Counted from the stretch's first letter, positions 1-6,771 are shown. The stretch: 11,257 nt of DNA from Aquimarina sp. (GCA_011524575.1 WTKB01000018.1:1-11257), one strand, 5' to 3'. Translations and numbers: made by a program. Notes: generated by a model from the sequence alone, not told the origin.

Positions 1-101
1 TTTTATAATGCGTATAAAGAAAAAATACTTCAATTTATTTTATATCGTTTTCAAAAATCAATTGGTATAAAATAATAATATATTTTTTGAAATAGCATAT
101 T

Positions 102-635
102 TTATATTCGTTCACAATAAACAATATAGTATCTAGGAGTGAAGTGTCTTAATAAAGGACGTATGCCAATTTTACGCCAATCCGAAGACGTCCATAGTTC
201 TGAAGCTTTGATCTGCCAACCTGTTTGCTCTAGCAAAAAATTAAATTGTTTGATTTCAAATTCATGGTAATGTCGGTCCCAAGGATCTGTTTTGTGCCAG
301 TATGCTGATGCAAACCATAATTTTAAAGGTACAGAGGCTACCATTTTTTGAGCTTTACTAGCTTTTAAAAAATTAAAAGGAGCTAGTAAGTGTTCAAAAA
401 TTTCAAAAGCAGTTACTGTATCTGTGTAGTTATCGGCATAACTATGATATTGCGTATCTAGGTTTTCTCCTTTAGTGTTTTGGATGGTATAACCATTGTT
501 TTTTAGTAATTCAGAAAGACTATTAGGAGTACCTAAATCTAAAATATTACAAGAAGGATCTAAGTGCTTCTTTACAAATTCTAAAGTTTTTAGATGTCTT
601 TTTTCTTTGGAACGTTGGTGGTGACTTTTTCGCAA
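102..635 (-). CDS. SAM-dependent methyltransferase-like protein (class I fold, small)
   Basis: A 177-residue protein resembling small class I SAM-dependent methyltransferases. Visible signs are a motif I-like strand and loop NILDLGT (residues 30-36), an acidic FEIFEHLLAPF segment (77-87) like the post-II region of Methyltransf_11/23 proteins, and a C-terminal HYHEFEIKQFNFLLEQTGW stretch (122-140) typical of the end of that fold. Motif I is weak: after LDLGT the usual second and third glycines are replaced by PNSLS, so cofactor binding is uncertain. The substrate is unknown. It lies 20 bases downstream of ribE on the same strand and is probably co-transcribed. The only ATG/GTG/TTG start is TTG at 635; the frame stays open upstream (reading YFNYES) into the end of ribE, so the true N-terminus may be slightly longer with a rare start. 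The family call is moderately sure; activity is not. Confidence 0.7.
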   Translation of the reverse strand: MRKSHHQRSKEKRHLKTLEFVKKHLDPSCNILDLGTPNSLSELLKNNGYTIQNTKGENLDTQYHSYADNYTDTVTAFEIFEHLLAPFNFLKASKAQKMVASVPLKLWFASAYWHKTDPWDRHYHEFEIKQFNFLLEQTGWQIKASELWTSSDWRKIGIRPLLRHFTPRYYIVYCERI

Positions 636-655
636 TGATTCGTAATTAAAATATA

Positions 656-1249
656 TTAAAGATGGGGTTGCATTAAACGCTTAACATACTTACCAATAAC
701 ATCAAATTCTAAATTAACTATTGAACCTACTTTAAAAGTATTGAAATTAGTATGTTCATAAGTATAAGGTATAATTGCTACACTAAATTGTCCATCTTTA
801 GAATCCACTACAGTAAGACTTACTCCATTAACTGTTATGGAGCCTTTTTCTACGGTATAGTTGCCTTTTGTAGTGTCATAAGTAAAAGTATATATCCAAC
901 TACCTTCTTTAGAAACAATACTTTTACACACCGCTGTTTGATCTACATGACCTTGAACCATATGTCCATCTAGTCTAGCTGAAAGTAACATGGCACGTTC
1001 TAAATTAAGAATGTCATTTACTTGCCATTTACCTAAGTTTGTTTTGATTAGTGTTTCTTCAATAGCCGTAACCGTGTAGGAATCTTCTGTTAAACTTACT
1101 ACTGTTAAACACACTCCATTATGAGAGATACTTTGGTCAATTTGTAGTTTAGGCGTTAGCTCAGGGCATAATATCGTAAAATGTTTATTTTTCTGATCTT
1201 TAGTTATGGACACTAGCTTTCCTAAAGTTTCTACAATCCCTGTGAACAT
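656..1249 (-). CDS. ribE: Riboflavin synthase, alpha subunit
   Basis: Catalyses the last step of riboflavin synthesis, dismutation of two 6,7-dimethyl-8-ribityllumazine molecules into riboflavin and the pyrimidinedione, in the cytoplasm as a trimer. The 197-residue protein has the two tandem lumazine-binding domains of the family. The N-terminal one begins MFTGIVE and contains SHNGVCLTV (42-50, with the conserved Cys47). The second begins around GHMVQGHVD (95-103), repeats the signature as TVNGVSLTV (139-147) and ends with EFDVIGKYVKR (181-191). Length and motif spacing are normal. The ATG at 1249 directly precedes the invariant FTGIVE, so the start is secure. It is divergent from pdxA and followed after 20 bases by the methyltransferase-like gene. 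No FMN riboswitch fits in the short leader, and no other rib genes are in view. Confidence 0.96.
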   Translation of the reverse strand: MFTGIVETLGKLVSITKDQKNKHFTILCPELTPKLQIDQSISHNGVCLTVVSLTEDSYTVTAIEETLIKTNLGKWQVNDILNLERAMLLSARLDGHMVQGHVDQTAVCKSIVSKEGSWIYTFTYDTTKGNYTVEKGSITVNGVSLTVVDSKDGQFSVAIIPYTYEHTNFNTFKVGSIVNLEFDVIGKYVKRLMQPHL

Positions 1250-1305
1250 AGGCGTTTTTAATTAATTAAATTTGTAAATATAATGGTAACAGAATTTAAA
1301 AATTA

Positions 1306-1313
1306 CAAAAGTA
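1306..1313 (-). promoter_or_regulatory. Candidate -7 promoter element of ribE
   Basis: On the minus strand this reads TACTTTTG, a full match to the Bacteroidota -7 consensus TAnnTTTG. It would start transcription near 1300, giving a leader of about 50 nt before the ribE ATG. No convincing -33 TTG is present at the expected distance, so the call rests on the -7 box and on its position in the divergent gap. Confidence 0.45.
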
Positions 1314-1324
1314 GTTTAAATATC

Positions 1325-1332
1325 TAATTTTG
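1325..1332 (+). promoter_or_regulatory. Candidate -7 promoter element of pdxA
   Basis: TAATTTTG matches TAnnTTTG exactly and lies 20 bases upstream of the pdxA ATG, implying a very short leader. A TTA rather than TTG stands at the -33 spacing. It is back to back with the ribE element, with 11 bases between the two boxes, so the two polymerase sites must overlap. Confidence 0.45.
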
Positions 1333-1352
1333 TTTATATAATCTATAACATA

Positions 1353-2420
1353 ATGAAAGAATCACATCTACCTCGGGTAGGAATTTCTATAGGAGACCTA
1401 AATGGAATAGGTTCAGAAATCATATTAAAGACTTTTGAGGATACACGAATGTTTGATTTCTGTATTCCTGTTGTTTTTGCAAATGCAAAACTTATGAATT
1501 TTTTTAAAAAAACTTATGGTTCAAAAACTTTGATACATTCCACAGCTTCTTTTGAAGAATTACATACCAATAAACTAAATGTTTATAATGCTTGGGAAGA
1601 GTCGGTGTCTGTTAATTTTGGAAAAGAAGATTCAAAGATAGGAAGTTATGCTTTTAAATCTTTAGATATTGCTACGAAAGCACTTCAAGAAAATTTAGTA
1701 GACGTACTTGTTACAGCTCCCATTCATAAAAATACGATTCAGTCAGATCAGTTTCAATTTAAGGGGCATACCGATTTTTTAAATGATAAATTAGAGGGGA
1801 ATAGTATTATGTTAATGGTTTCAGATGCTTTAAAAGTAGCACTTCTCACAGATCATGTTCCTTTAAATGAAATTACTAAAAATTTAACTCCTGGTTCAAT
1901 AAGTGAGAAAATAAGTTTGATTAATAATTCCATGATTAAAGATTTTGGGATTCCAAAACCTAAAATTGCCGTACTTGGAATTAACCCCCATACAGGAGAT
2001 AATGGTGTGATTGGTCATGAAGATGATGAAATTTTAAAGCCAACACTTAAAAAACTACAACAGGCTGGAAAATTAATCTATGGGCCATATGCCGCTGATA
2101 GTTTTTTTGGAAATGAGACTTATAAACAGTTTGATGTGACGGTAGCTTGTTATCATGATCAAGGGCTTATAGGTTTCAAAACTTTAGCTTTTGGTAAAGG
2201 AACAAATTTTACTGCGGGGCTTTCTAAAATACGTACTTCCCCTGACCACGGGACAGCTTTTGAAATTGCTGGAAAAAAATTAGCCAACCATCAATCTTTT
2301 AAGGAGGCTCTATTTAAAGCTCTTGAAATATTTAGAAATAGAAAAGATTATGAGCAATATGCTCAGAATAAGCTAAAAAAAGCTTCGGAAAAAACATCAG
2401 GAAAAAGCACAAATAATTAA
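1353..2420 (+). CDS. pdxA: 4-hydroxythreonine-4-phosphate dehydrogenase
   Basis: Oxidises 4-phosphohydroxy-L-threonine with NAD(P); the product decarboxylates and is condensed by PdxJ into pyridoxine 5'-phosphate (DXP-dependent vitamin B6 pathway). The 355-residue protein has the PdxA signatures in order: GISIGDLNGIGSE near the N-terminus, VTAPIHKNTI (120-129), the substrate-binding GHTDF (138-142), and three metal-ligand histidines in DHVPL (His168), NPHTGDNG (His213) and YHDQGLIGFK (His268). These sit two residues downstream of their E. coli counterparts H166, H211 and H266. The tail after about residue 335 is lysine- and serine-rich and looks disordered. The ATG at 1353 sits just after a TAATTTTG promoter box. 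It is transcribed away from ribE and towards the DUF177-rpmF pair, which has its own promoter box right after the pdxA stop. Confidence 0.97.
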   Translation: MKESHLPRVGISIGDLNGIGSEIILKTFEDTRMFDFCIPVVFANAKLMNFFKKTYGSKTLIHSTASFEELHTNKLNVYNAWEESVSVNFGKEDSKIGSYAFKSLDIATKALQENLVDVLVTAPIHKNTIQSDQFQFKGHTDFLNDKLEGNSIMLMVSDALKVALLTDHVPLNEITKNLTPGSISEKISLINNSMIKDFGIPKPKIAVLGINPHTGDNGVIGHEDDEILKPTLKKLQQAGKLIYGPYAADSFFGNETYKQFDVTVACYHDQGLIGFKTLAFGKGTNFTAGLSKIRTSPDHGTAFEIAGKKLANHQSFKEALFKALEIFRNRKDYEQYAQNKLKKASEKTSGKSTNN

Positions 2421-2427
2421 TTTTTTA

Positions 2428-2435
2428 TATATTTG
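2428..2435 (+). promoter_or_regulatory. Candidate -7 promoter element for DUF177-rpmF
   Basis: TATATTTG is an exact TAnnTTTG match, 7 bases after the pdxA stop codon. Transcription would begin near 2440. This matters for gene calling: it rules out the upstream in-frame TTG at 2433 as the DUF177 start. No clear -33 TTG is seen. Confidence 0.5.
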
Positions 2436-2480
2436 CAAGCCCACCTATGGGTAAATTTTATCTCATTGAATTATAAAACT

Positions 2481-3020
2481 GTGGAACTTAAGGATTTTAA
2501 CATCCCTTTTGAAGGTTTAAAATTAGGAGTTCATCTCTTCTCCTACAACATTAGTCATGCTTTTTATGAGCATTTTGACTTTGATAGGTGTCATAGTGTT
2601 TGTGTTCAAGCCGATGTGAAATTTACAAAGAAGGAACGCCTTTTTGAGCTTCAGTTTGAAGTATCCGGAAATGTTGATGTTACTTGTGATGTCAGTTTGG
2701 AAGAGTTTAATCTTCCCATAAACAATACACTTGATTTGGTAGTAAAACTCGGGCAAACTTTTAATAATGATTCCGATGAAATTTTGATACTATCAAGCAC
2801 TGATCATTATGTAAATGTTGCTCAGTATATCTATGAAGCTATTGTTATGGCAATTCCTGCAAAATTAGTTCATCCAGGTGTTATTGATGGAAGTTTAGAA
2901 TCTGAGATCTTAGATCGATTAGACAATTTAAGCCCTAAAGATTCAAATACTTTAAAAGATGAGGATGCAACTCCTAAAGAAACTGATCCACGTTGGGATA
3001 AATTAAAAGATTTACTATAA
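2481..3020 (+). CDS. DUF177 / YceD family protein (ribosomal RNA-linked)
   Basis: A member of the DUF177 (YceD) family, which is almost always encoded just before rpmF. The E. coli member YceD has been linked to 23S rRNA accumulation; the biochemical role is unsettled. The flavobacterial N-terminal pattern ELKDFNIPFEGLKLG and a central beta-rich section with FEVSGNVDVTCDVSLEEFNLPI support the call. Only one cysteine remains where many members carry a CxRC-type pair. The C-terminus is acidic and polar (SPKDSNTLKDEDATPKETD) and ends in the conserved-looking DPRWDKLKDLL. The start is not settled, because no suitable ATG exists. GTG at 2481 gives 179 residues and an N-terminus aligned with relatives; TTG at 2466 adds five residues. 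Earlier in-frame codons overlap the promoter box. It is followed by rpmF after 43 bases. Confidence 0.85.
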   Translation: MELKDFNIPFEGLKLGVHLFSYNISHAFYEHFDFDRCHSVCVQADVKFTKKERLFELQFEVSGNVDVTCDVSLEEFNLPINNTLDLVVKLGQTFNNDSDEILILSSTDHYVNVAQYIYEAIVMAIPAKLVHPGVIDGSLESEILDRLDNLSPKDSNTLKDEDATPKETDPRWDKLKDLL

Positions 3021-3063
3021 ACTAATTATACATTAAAACTACGATTATAAAGATCATTAAGTT

Positions 3064-3270
3064 ATGGCACATCCAAAAAGAAAAACCTCAAAAACAAGAA
3101 GAGATAAAAGAAGATCTCATTTAAGAGCTAAGCTTCCTCAAATTGGTACGGATCCCGTAACAAAAGAAGCTCACTTATACCACAGAGCACACTGGTTTGA
3201 AGGAAAACTCTATTATAGAGGAAGTGTGCTTATTGATAAAACAGAATCTGAAGAGCAAATTGAAGATTAG
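3064..3270 (+). CDS. rpmF: 50S ribosomal protein bL32
   Basis: Small basic protein of the large ribosomal subunit, 68 residues. It starts [17 protein letters not shown], the nearly invariant bL32 N-terminus, followed by the [16 protein letters not shown] core found in Bacteroidota versions and an acidic tail (TESEEQIED). It contains no cysteine at all, so it is the zinc-independent form of bL32, lacking the zinc-ribbon ligands of many bacteria. It is the second gene of the DUF177-rpmF unit and is followed 30 bases later by an intrinsic terminator. In Proteobacteria the next genes are plsX and fabH; here plsX is absent and fabH follows directly. Confidence 0.97.
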   Translation: MAHPKRKTSKTRRDKRRSHLRAKLPQIGTDPVTKEAHLYHRAHWFEGKLYYRGSVLIDKTESEEQIED

Positions 3271-3300
3271 TAAAATCTAAGCACGCATAACATTATATCG

Positions 3301-3329
3301 AAAAACACTCTAATTACGAGTGTTTTTTT
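3301..3329 (+). terminator. Intrinsic terminator after rpmF
   Basis: AAAAACACTC and GAGTGTTTTT form a perfect 10-bp inverted repeat around a 7-base loop (3301-3310 with 3318-3327), and the T run continues to 3329. The position is 30 bases after the rpmF stop and before a new promoter, which suits a plus-strand rho-independent terminator. The A run on the other side would let it work on the minus strand, but no minus-strand gene ends here. Confidence 0.8.
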
Positions 3330-3338
3330 ATTTTTTAA

Positions 3339-3391
3339 TTGATTTTGTGTTAAAATCAACTTATTTTGCATGAAAACTTAGTGAAATCAAC
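3339..3391 (+). promoter_or_regulatory. Candidate fabH-accB promoter with operator-like palindrome
   Basis: A TTG at 3339-3341 followed after exactly 19 bases by TTATTTTG (3361-3368) fits the Bacteroidota -33/-7 layout with one mismatch in the -7 box. Lying across the -33 and spacer is an inverted repeat: TTGATTTT (3339-3346), a 5-base gap, AAAATCAA (3352-3359). The half-site recurs as AAATCAACTT at 3353-3362 and again at 3384-3393, 31 bases or about three helical turns apart, the second just past the expected start point. This is how a repressor operator would be placed. The regulator is unknown, and in such AT-rich DNA part of the match could be chance. Confidence 0.4.
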
Positions 3392-3433
3392 TTTTTTTAC
3401 TAAATTTTTATGCTTTTTGCTCAACAAACCTAT

Positions 3434-4435
3434 ATGAATAAGATTACTGCAGCGATCACAGGTGTTGGTTCTTACGTGCCTGAAAATATACTTTCTAACA
3501 AGGATTTAGAGAAAATTGTAGAAACTTCTGATGAGTGGATTGTTTCTCGTACAGGAATTAAAGAAAGACGAATTTTAAAAGATATTGACAAGCCTACCTC
3601 CTTTATGGCTATAAAAGCCGCAGAAGAGTTAATTACTAAAAAGCAGTTAGACCCTTTAGAAATTGATCTTGTTATTTTGGGTACAGCAACTCCTGATATG
3701 CATGTAGCAGCAACAGCTGCCTATGTAGCCTCAGAGATAGGTGCTAAAAATGCTTTTGGATACGATTTAGCTGCAGCATGTTCTAGCTTTCTTTATGGAA
3801 TGGCTACAGGAGCAAAGTTTATAGAATCTGGAAAGTATAAGAAAGTATTGATTATTGGGGCAGATAAGATGTCTTCTATTATTGATTACCAAGACAGAAC
3901 TACTTGTATTATTTTCGGAGATGGGGCAGGAGCGGCACTTTTAGAACCTAACCATGAAGGGCTTGGTCTTTTAGATGAATATTTAAGAAGTGATGGTGTT
4001 GGACGTGATCTTTTAAATGTAAAAGCTGGTGGATCTTTACGACCAGCTACTGATAGTACGCTAGCTTCTAAACAGCATTATATTCGACAAGAAGGTAAAA
4101 CGGTATTTAAACATGCTGTATCTAGTATGGCAAATGCTTGTGAACAAGTAATAAAACGTAATAATCTTGAAAAACAGGATATTGACTGGCTTATTGCTCA
4201 TCAAGCTAACAAACGAATCATTGATGCTACAGCTCGAAAAGTTGGTGTTGATGATCCAAAGAAAATACTTGTAAATATTGAAAAGTATGGAAACACAACC
4301 TCAGCGACCATACCTTTAGTATTAAATGACTTTGAACAACAATTTAAAAAAGGAGACACTTTATTATTTACCTCTTTTGGAGGTGGATTTACATGGGGTG
4401 CTCTTTATGTGAAATGGGCCTATGATGCCTCATAA
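3434..4435 (+). CDS. fabH: 3-oxoacyl-[acyl-carrier-protein] synthase III (KAS III)
   Basis: Starts type II fatty-acid synthesis by condensing acetyl-CoA or a branched acyl-CoA with malonyl-ACP; cytoplasmic homodimer with a thiolase fold. The Cys-His-Asn triad is visible: Cys116 in DLAAACSSF, His256 in LIAHQANKRI and Asn287 in YGNTTSATIP. The DEWIVSRTGIKERR block (33-46) and the C-terminal FGGGFTWGA are also typical. I chose the ATG at 3434 (333 residues), because MNKITAAITGVGSYVP aligns with relatives; the in-frame ATG at 3410 adds eight unfamiliar residues (MLFAQQTY). It is the first gene of a likely fabH-accB-accC unit with 26 bases to accB. Together these genes supply the primer condensation and the carboxylase half of malonyl-CoA formation. 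The two carboxyltransferase genes (accA, accD) are not in the window. Confidence 0.96.
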   Translation: MNKITAAITGVGSYVPENILSNKDLEKIVETSDEWIVSRTGIKERRILKDIDKPTSFMAIKAAEELITKKQLDPLEIDLVILGTATPDMHVAATAAYVASEIGAKNAFGYDLAAACSSFLYGMATGAKFIESGKYKKVLIIGADKMSSIIDYQDRTTCIIFGDGAGAALLEPNHEGLGLLDEYLRSDGVGRDLLNVKAGGSLRPATDSTLASKQHYIRQEGKTVFKHAVSSMANACEQVIKRNNLEKQDIDWLIAHQANKRIIDATARKVGVDDPKKILVNIEKYGNTTSATIPLVLNDFEQQFKKGDTLLFTSFGGGFTWGALYVKWAYDAS

Positions 4436-4461
4436 ACCTCATTAAACTATTACAAAAACAC

Positions 4462-4968
4462 ATGGATTTAAAAGAAATTCAAAACTTAATCAAGTTCGTT
4501 GCCAAATCTGGAGCTAGTGAAGTTAAACTAGAAATGGAAGACGTTAAAATTACCATTAAAACTGGTAGTGAAGAAAAAGAAACTACTATTATTCAGCAGA
4601 TGCCTAGCATGGGTCAGGTAAATGGAATACCTAATCAAAATATAATAGCACAACCTTTAGCATCCCATGCACAACCAGAAACACCTGCTAGTAAAGTAGA
4701 AACTTCTCCAGAAAATATAGACTCTAAATATATTACTATAAAATCTCCAATTATTGGTACTTTTTATAGAAAGCCTTCTCCTGACAAGGAGAATTTTGTT
4801 AACATAGGAGATACGATTAAAGAAGGTGATGTACTTTGCGTTATTGAAGCTATGAAACTTTTTAATGAAATTGAAAGTGAATATAGTGGATCTATTGTGA
4901 AAATTCTTGTAGAAGATTCTTCTCCTGTAGAATTCGATCAGCCTTTATTCCTAATTGATCCTTCTTAA
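4462..4968 (+). CDS. accB: Biotin carboxyl carrier protein of acetyl-CoA carboxylase
   Basis: Carries the carboxyl group on covalently bound biotin between biotin carboxylase and carboxyltransferase. The 168-residue protein has the standard three parts. A charged N-terminal helix region (MDLKEIQNLIKFVAKSGASEVKLE) is followed by a flexible linker (about 36-86) rich in Gln, Pro, Ser and Thr, and then a biotinyl-lipoyl domain from about 89 with PIIGTFYRKPSPD. The biotinylation motif EAMKLFNE places the biotin on Lys132. Length is normal for the family. It follows fabH by 26 bases without a terminator, so the two are likely co-transcribed. Its partner accC comes after an unusually long 226-base spacer. 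Confidence 0.97.
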   Translation: MDLKEIQNLIKFVAKSGASEVKLEMEDVKITIKTGSEEKETTIIQQMPSMGQVNGIPNQNIIAQPLASHAQPETPASKVETSPENIDSKYITIKSPIIGTFYRKPSPDKENFVNIGDTIKEGDVLCVIEAMKLFNEIESEYSGSIVKILVEDSSPVEFDQPLFLIDPS

Positions 4969-5194
4969 ATATCTTAGAAAAGTATTCAAAAAGTATAAAA
5001 GGATTACTCACTTTTAAATTGACTTTAATGTCTTTTTTTTTGAAAATAAGAAAAAGCCAATAGTCTTCATTTTTGAACTATAAAATAAAGATTACTTTAT
5101 AATAAATCTATAGGAACCATCTATGTTTATCATGTATTTATGTAGGTAACATACTATGGTACTTATTAGGCTATAAAATATAGAAGAGAAGATT
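4969..5194 (+). other. Long accB-accC spacer with imperfect inverted repeat
   Basis: These 226 non-coding bases part two genes whose products form one enzyme. Contents that can be seen: a weak stem TAAAAG/CTTTTA near 4997-5017, a run of nine T near 5032, and an imperfect inverted repeat between about 5117-5133 (ACCATCTATGTTTATC) and 5145-5160 (GGTAACATACTATGGT). The box TATGTTTA at 5122-5129 is one base off TAnnTTTG and could be a weak accC promoter. A purine-rich AGAAGAGAAG precedes the accC ATG. I see no ORF of note here. Confidence 0.45.
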
Positions 5195-6541
5195 ATGTTT
5201 AAAAAAATTCTAATTGCAAATAGGGGTGAAATTGCTTTACGTATCATAAGAACATGTAAAGAAATGAACATAAAAACTGTTGCTGTATATTCTACAGCAG
5301 ATGCCGACAGTTTACATGTAAGATTTGCCGATGAAGCCGTGTGTATTGGTCCAGCACCAAGTCATGAGTCCTATTTGAAAATGGCTAATATTATTGCAGC
5401 AGCTGAGATTACAAATGCTGATGCTATCCATCCTGGTTATGGTTTTTTGTCTGAAAATGCTAAATTTTCTAAAATCTGTCAAGAGCACGATATTAAGTTT
5501 ATTGGTGCTAGTGAAGAAATGATTGAGAAAATGGGAGATAAAGCTACTGCAAAATCAACCATGAAAGCCGCAGGCGTACCTACAGTTCCTGGTTCAGAAG
5601 GTATTATTGCTTCTTTTGAAGATGCCGAGAAATTAGCAAATGATATGGGGTATCCTGTAATGTTAAAAGCAACTGCTGGTGGTGGTGGAAAGGGAATGCG
5701 TGCCGTTTGGGAAGCTGATGATTTGCTTAAAGCGTGGGAAAGTGCACGTCAAGAAGCTAAAGCGGCTTTTGGTAACGACGGTATGTATATGGAAAAACTC
5801 ATTGAAGAGCCTAGACATATAGAAATCCAAATTATTGGTGATCGTAATGGTAAAGCCTGTCACCTTTCAGAAAGAGATTGTTCTGTACAAAGAAGACATC
5901 AAAAACTCACTGAAGAAACTCCATCTCCATTTATGACGGAAGAACTTCGTGAAGCCATGGGGAACGCTGCAGTAAAAGCAGCAGAGTATATTGGTTATGA
6001 GGGTGCTGGTACAGTGGAATTTTTAGTAGATAAACATAAGAATTTCTACTTCATGGAAATGAATACACGTATTCAAGTAGAACATCCTATAACCGAGGAG
6101 GTAGTTAATTATGATCTTATCAGAGAGCAAATAACAGCAGCGGCAGGAATAGCTATTTCAGGTAAGAATTACTTTCCTAAATTACACTCTATAGAGTGTC
6201 GAATAAATGCTGAAGATCCTTTTAATGATTTTAGACCTTCTCCTGGGAAAATTACTAATTTACATACTCCTGGTGGACATGGCGTGCGTATAGACACGCA
6301 TGTGTATAGTGGTTATAAAATTCCACCTAATTATGATTCAATGATTGCAAAACTCATTACAACTGCACAAACTCGTGAGGAAGCTATCTCAAAAATGAGA
6401 CGTGCATTGGATGAATTTATTATTGAAGGTATTAAAACAACGATTCCTTTCCATAGACAATTAATGGATAATCCAGATTATATCTCAGGAAATTATACTA
6501 CTAAATTTATGGAAGATTTTGAAATAAAAGATATAGAGTAG
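5195..6541 (+). CDS. accC: Biotin carboxylase subunit of acetyl-CoA carboxylase
   Basis: ATP-dependent carboxylation of the biotin on AccB with bicarbonate, the first half-reaction of malonyl-CoA synthesis. The 448-residue protein is the free-standing bacterial type (E. coli has 449) with no fused carrier domain. Domains in order: N-terminal biotin carboxylase domain from [15 protein letters not shown] with [10 protein letters not shown] (79-88); ATP-grasp domain with Lys116 in MGDKATAK, the glycine-rich lid [12 protein letters not shown] (158-169), [15 protein letters not shown], and the [14 protein letters not shown] active-site strand (288-301, including Glu288, Asn290, Arg292 and Glu296); then a C-terminal domain with [10 protein letters not shown]. 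All key residues appear intact. The ATG at 5195 sits after a purine-rich stretch. Downstream, 12 bases after the stop, begins repeat element A. Confidence 0.97.
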   Translation: MFKKILIANRGEIALRIIRTCKEMNIKTVAVYSTADADSLHVRFADEAVCIGPAPSHESYLKMANIIAAAEITNADAIHPGYGFLSENAKFSKICQEHDIKFIGASEEMIEKMGDKATAKSTMKAAGVPTVPGSEGIIASFEDAEKLANDMGYPVMLKATAGGGGKGMRAVWEADDLLKAWESARQEAKAAFGNDGMYMEKLIEEPRHIEIQIIGDRNGKACHLSERDCSVQRRHQKLTEETPSPFMTEELREAMGNAAVKAAEYIGYEGAGTVEFLVDKHKNFYFMEMNTRIQVEHPITEEVVNYDLIREQITAAAGIAISGKNYFPKLHSIECRINAEDPFNDFRPSPGKITNLHTPGGHGVRIDTHVYSGYKIPPNYDSMIAKLITTAQTREEAISKMRRALDEFIIEGIKTTIPFHRQLMDNPDYISGNYTTKFMEDFEIKDIE

Positions 6542-6553
6542 AGATAATACTAA

Positions 6554-6667
6554 GAGCTTGTTTAAACTCACCACTTCCTGTAATCCAAATTCTTAAAATA
6601 TTGAATTACAGTTTGTATTTAGCTTAAAAAAGTTCTAATTGGTATTAGAACTTTTTTAAATAAGCTC
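6554..6667. repeat. Repeat element A: 114-bp MITE-like palindromic repeat
   Basis: Begins GAGCTTGTTTAAA and ends TTTAAATAAGCTC, terminal inverted repeats with one mismatch. The palindrome extends four bases further on each side (CTAA and TTAG). Its left 36 bases match the inverted right end of element B (9058-9093) at 34 of 36 positions, so the two belong to one family. An inner arm CTGTAATCCAA (6578-6588) pairs with TTGAATTACAG (6601-6611). Compared with B it lacks about 70 bp of the centre and has 32 extra bases in its right arm, the size of the hairpin described separately. There is no ORF inside and no matching target duplication (TAA on the left, TTA on the right). It lies 12 bases after the accC stop. 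Confidence 0.75.
6624..6659. terminator. AT-rich hairpin with T run in element A (probable accC terminator)
   Basis: A perfect 16-bp inverted repeat (6624-6639 with 6644-6659) around the loop TGGT, containing GTTCTAAT/ATTAGAAC, with A runs on the 5' side and a T run on the 3' side. The stem is weak in GC, but the shape is that of an intrinsic terminator 82 bases past the accC stop. Because of the symmetry it could also act on minus-strand transcripts leaving tpiA, as a back-up to the stronger one at 6691. Confidence 0.55.
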
Positions 6668-6690
6668 TTAGAGTATTTCTTATATAAAGC

Positions 6691-6722
6691 AAAAAACCCC
6701 TCGATTTTACAAGGGGTTTTTT
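6691..6722. terminator. Bidirectional terminator between accC and tpiA
   Basis: AAAAAACCCCT (6691-6701) pairs perfectly with AGGGGTTTTTT (6712-6722) around a 10-base loop, and T residues continue to 6724. With A and T tracts on both sides it terminates equally well in either direction. It sits at the meeting point of convergent accC and tpiA, about 50 bases after the tpiA stop on the minus strand. Confidence 0.88.
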
Positions 6723-6771
6723 TTGTTCCTATATTAAAAATAGGTAGTGTGACTTCAAAGAAGAATTGGTA

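Noticed and set aside
1..101. AT-rich left edge, searched for a terminator or gene end
   Set aside because: Only A/T runs and weak repeats; no convincing stem with a T tract after the methyltransferase-like gene on the minus strand.
752..973. Plus-strand open frame of 73 codons inside ribE
   Set aside because: It is a complementary-frame shadow of a clearly recognised riboflavin synthase, with no family features.
1250..1352. FMN riboswitch upstream of ribE
   Set aside because: The leader is about 50 nt and lacks the conserved multi-stem core, so it is far too short for an RFN element.
2523..2756. Minus-strand open frame of 77 codons opposite the DUF177 gene
   Set aside because: Antisense shadow within a conserved gene; composition is not protein-like and no separate promoter is seen.
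3410..3433. Upstream ATG for fabH
   Set aside because: The eight extra residues MLFAQQTY do not resemble known FabH N-termini, whereas the next ATG gives the canonical beginning.
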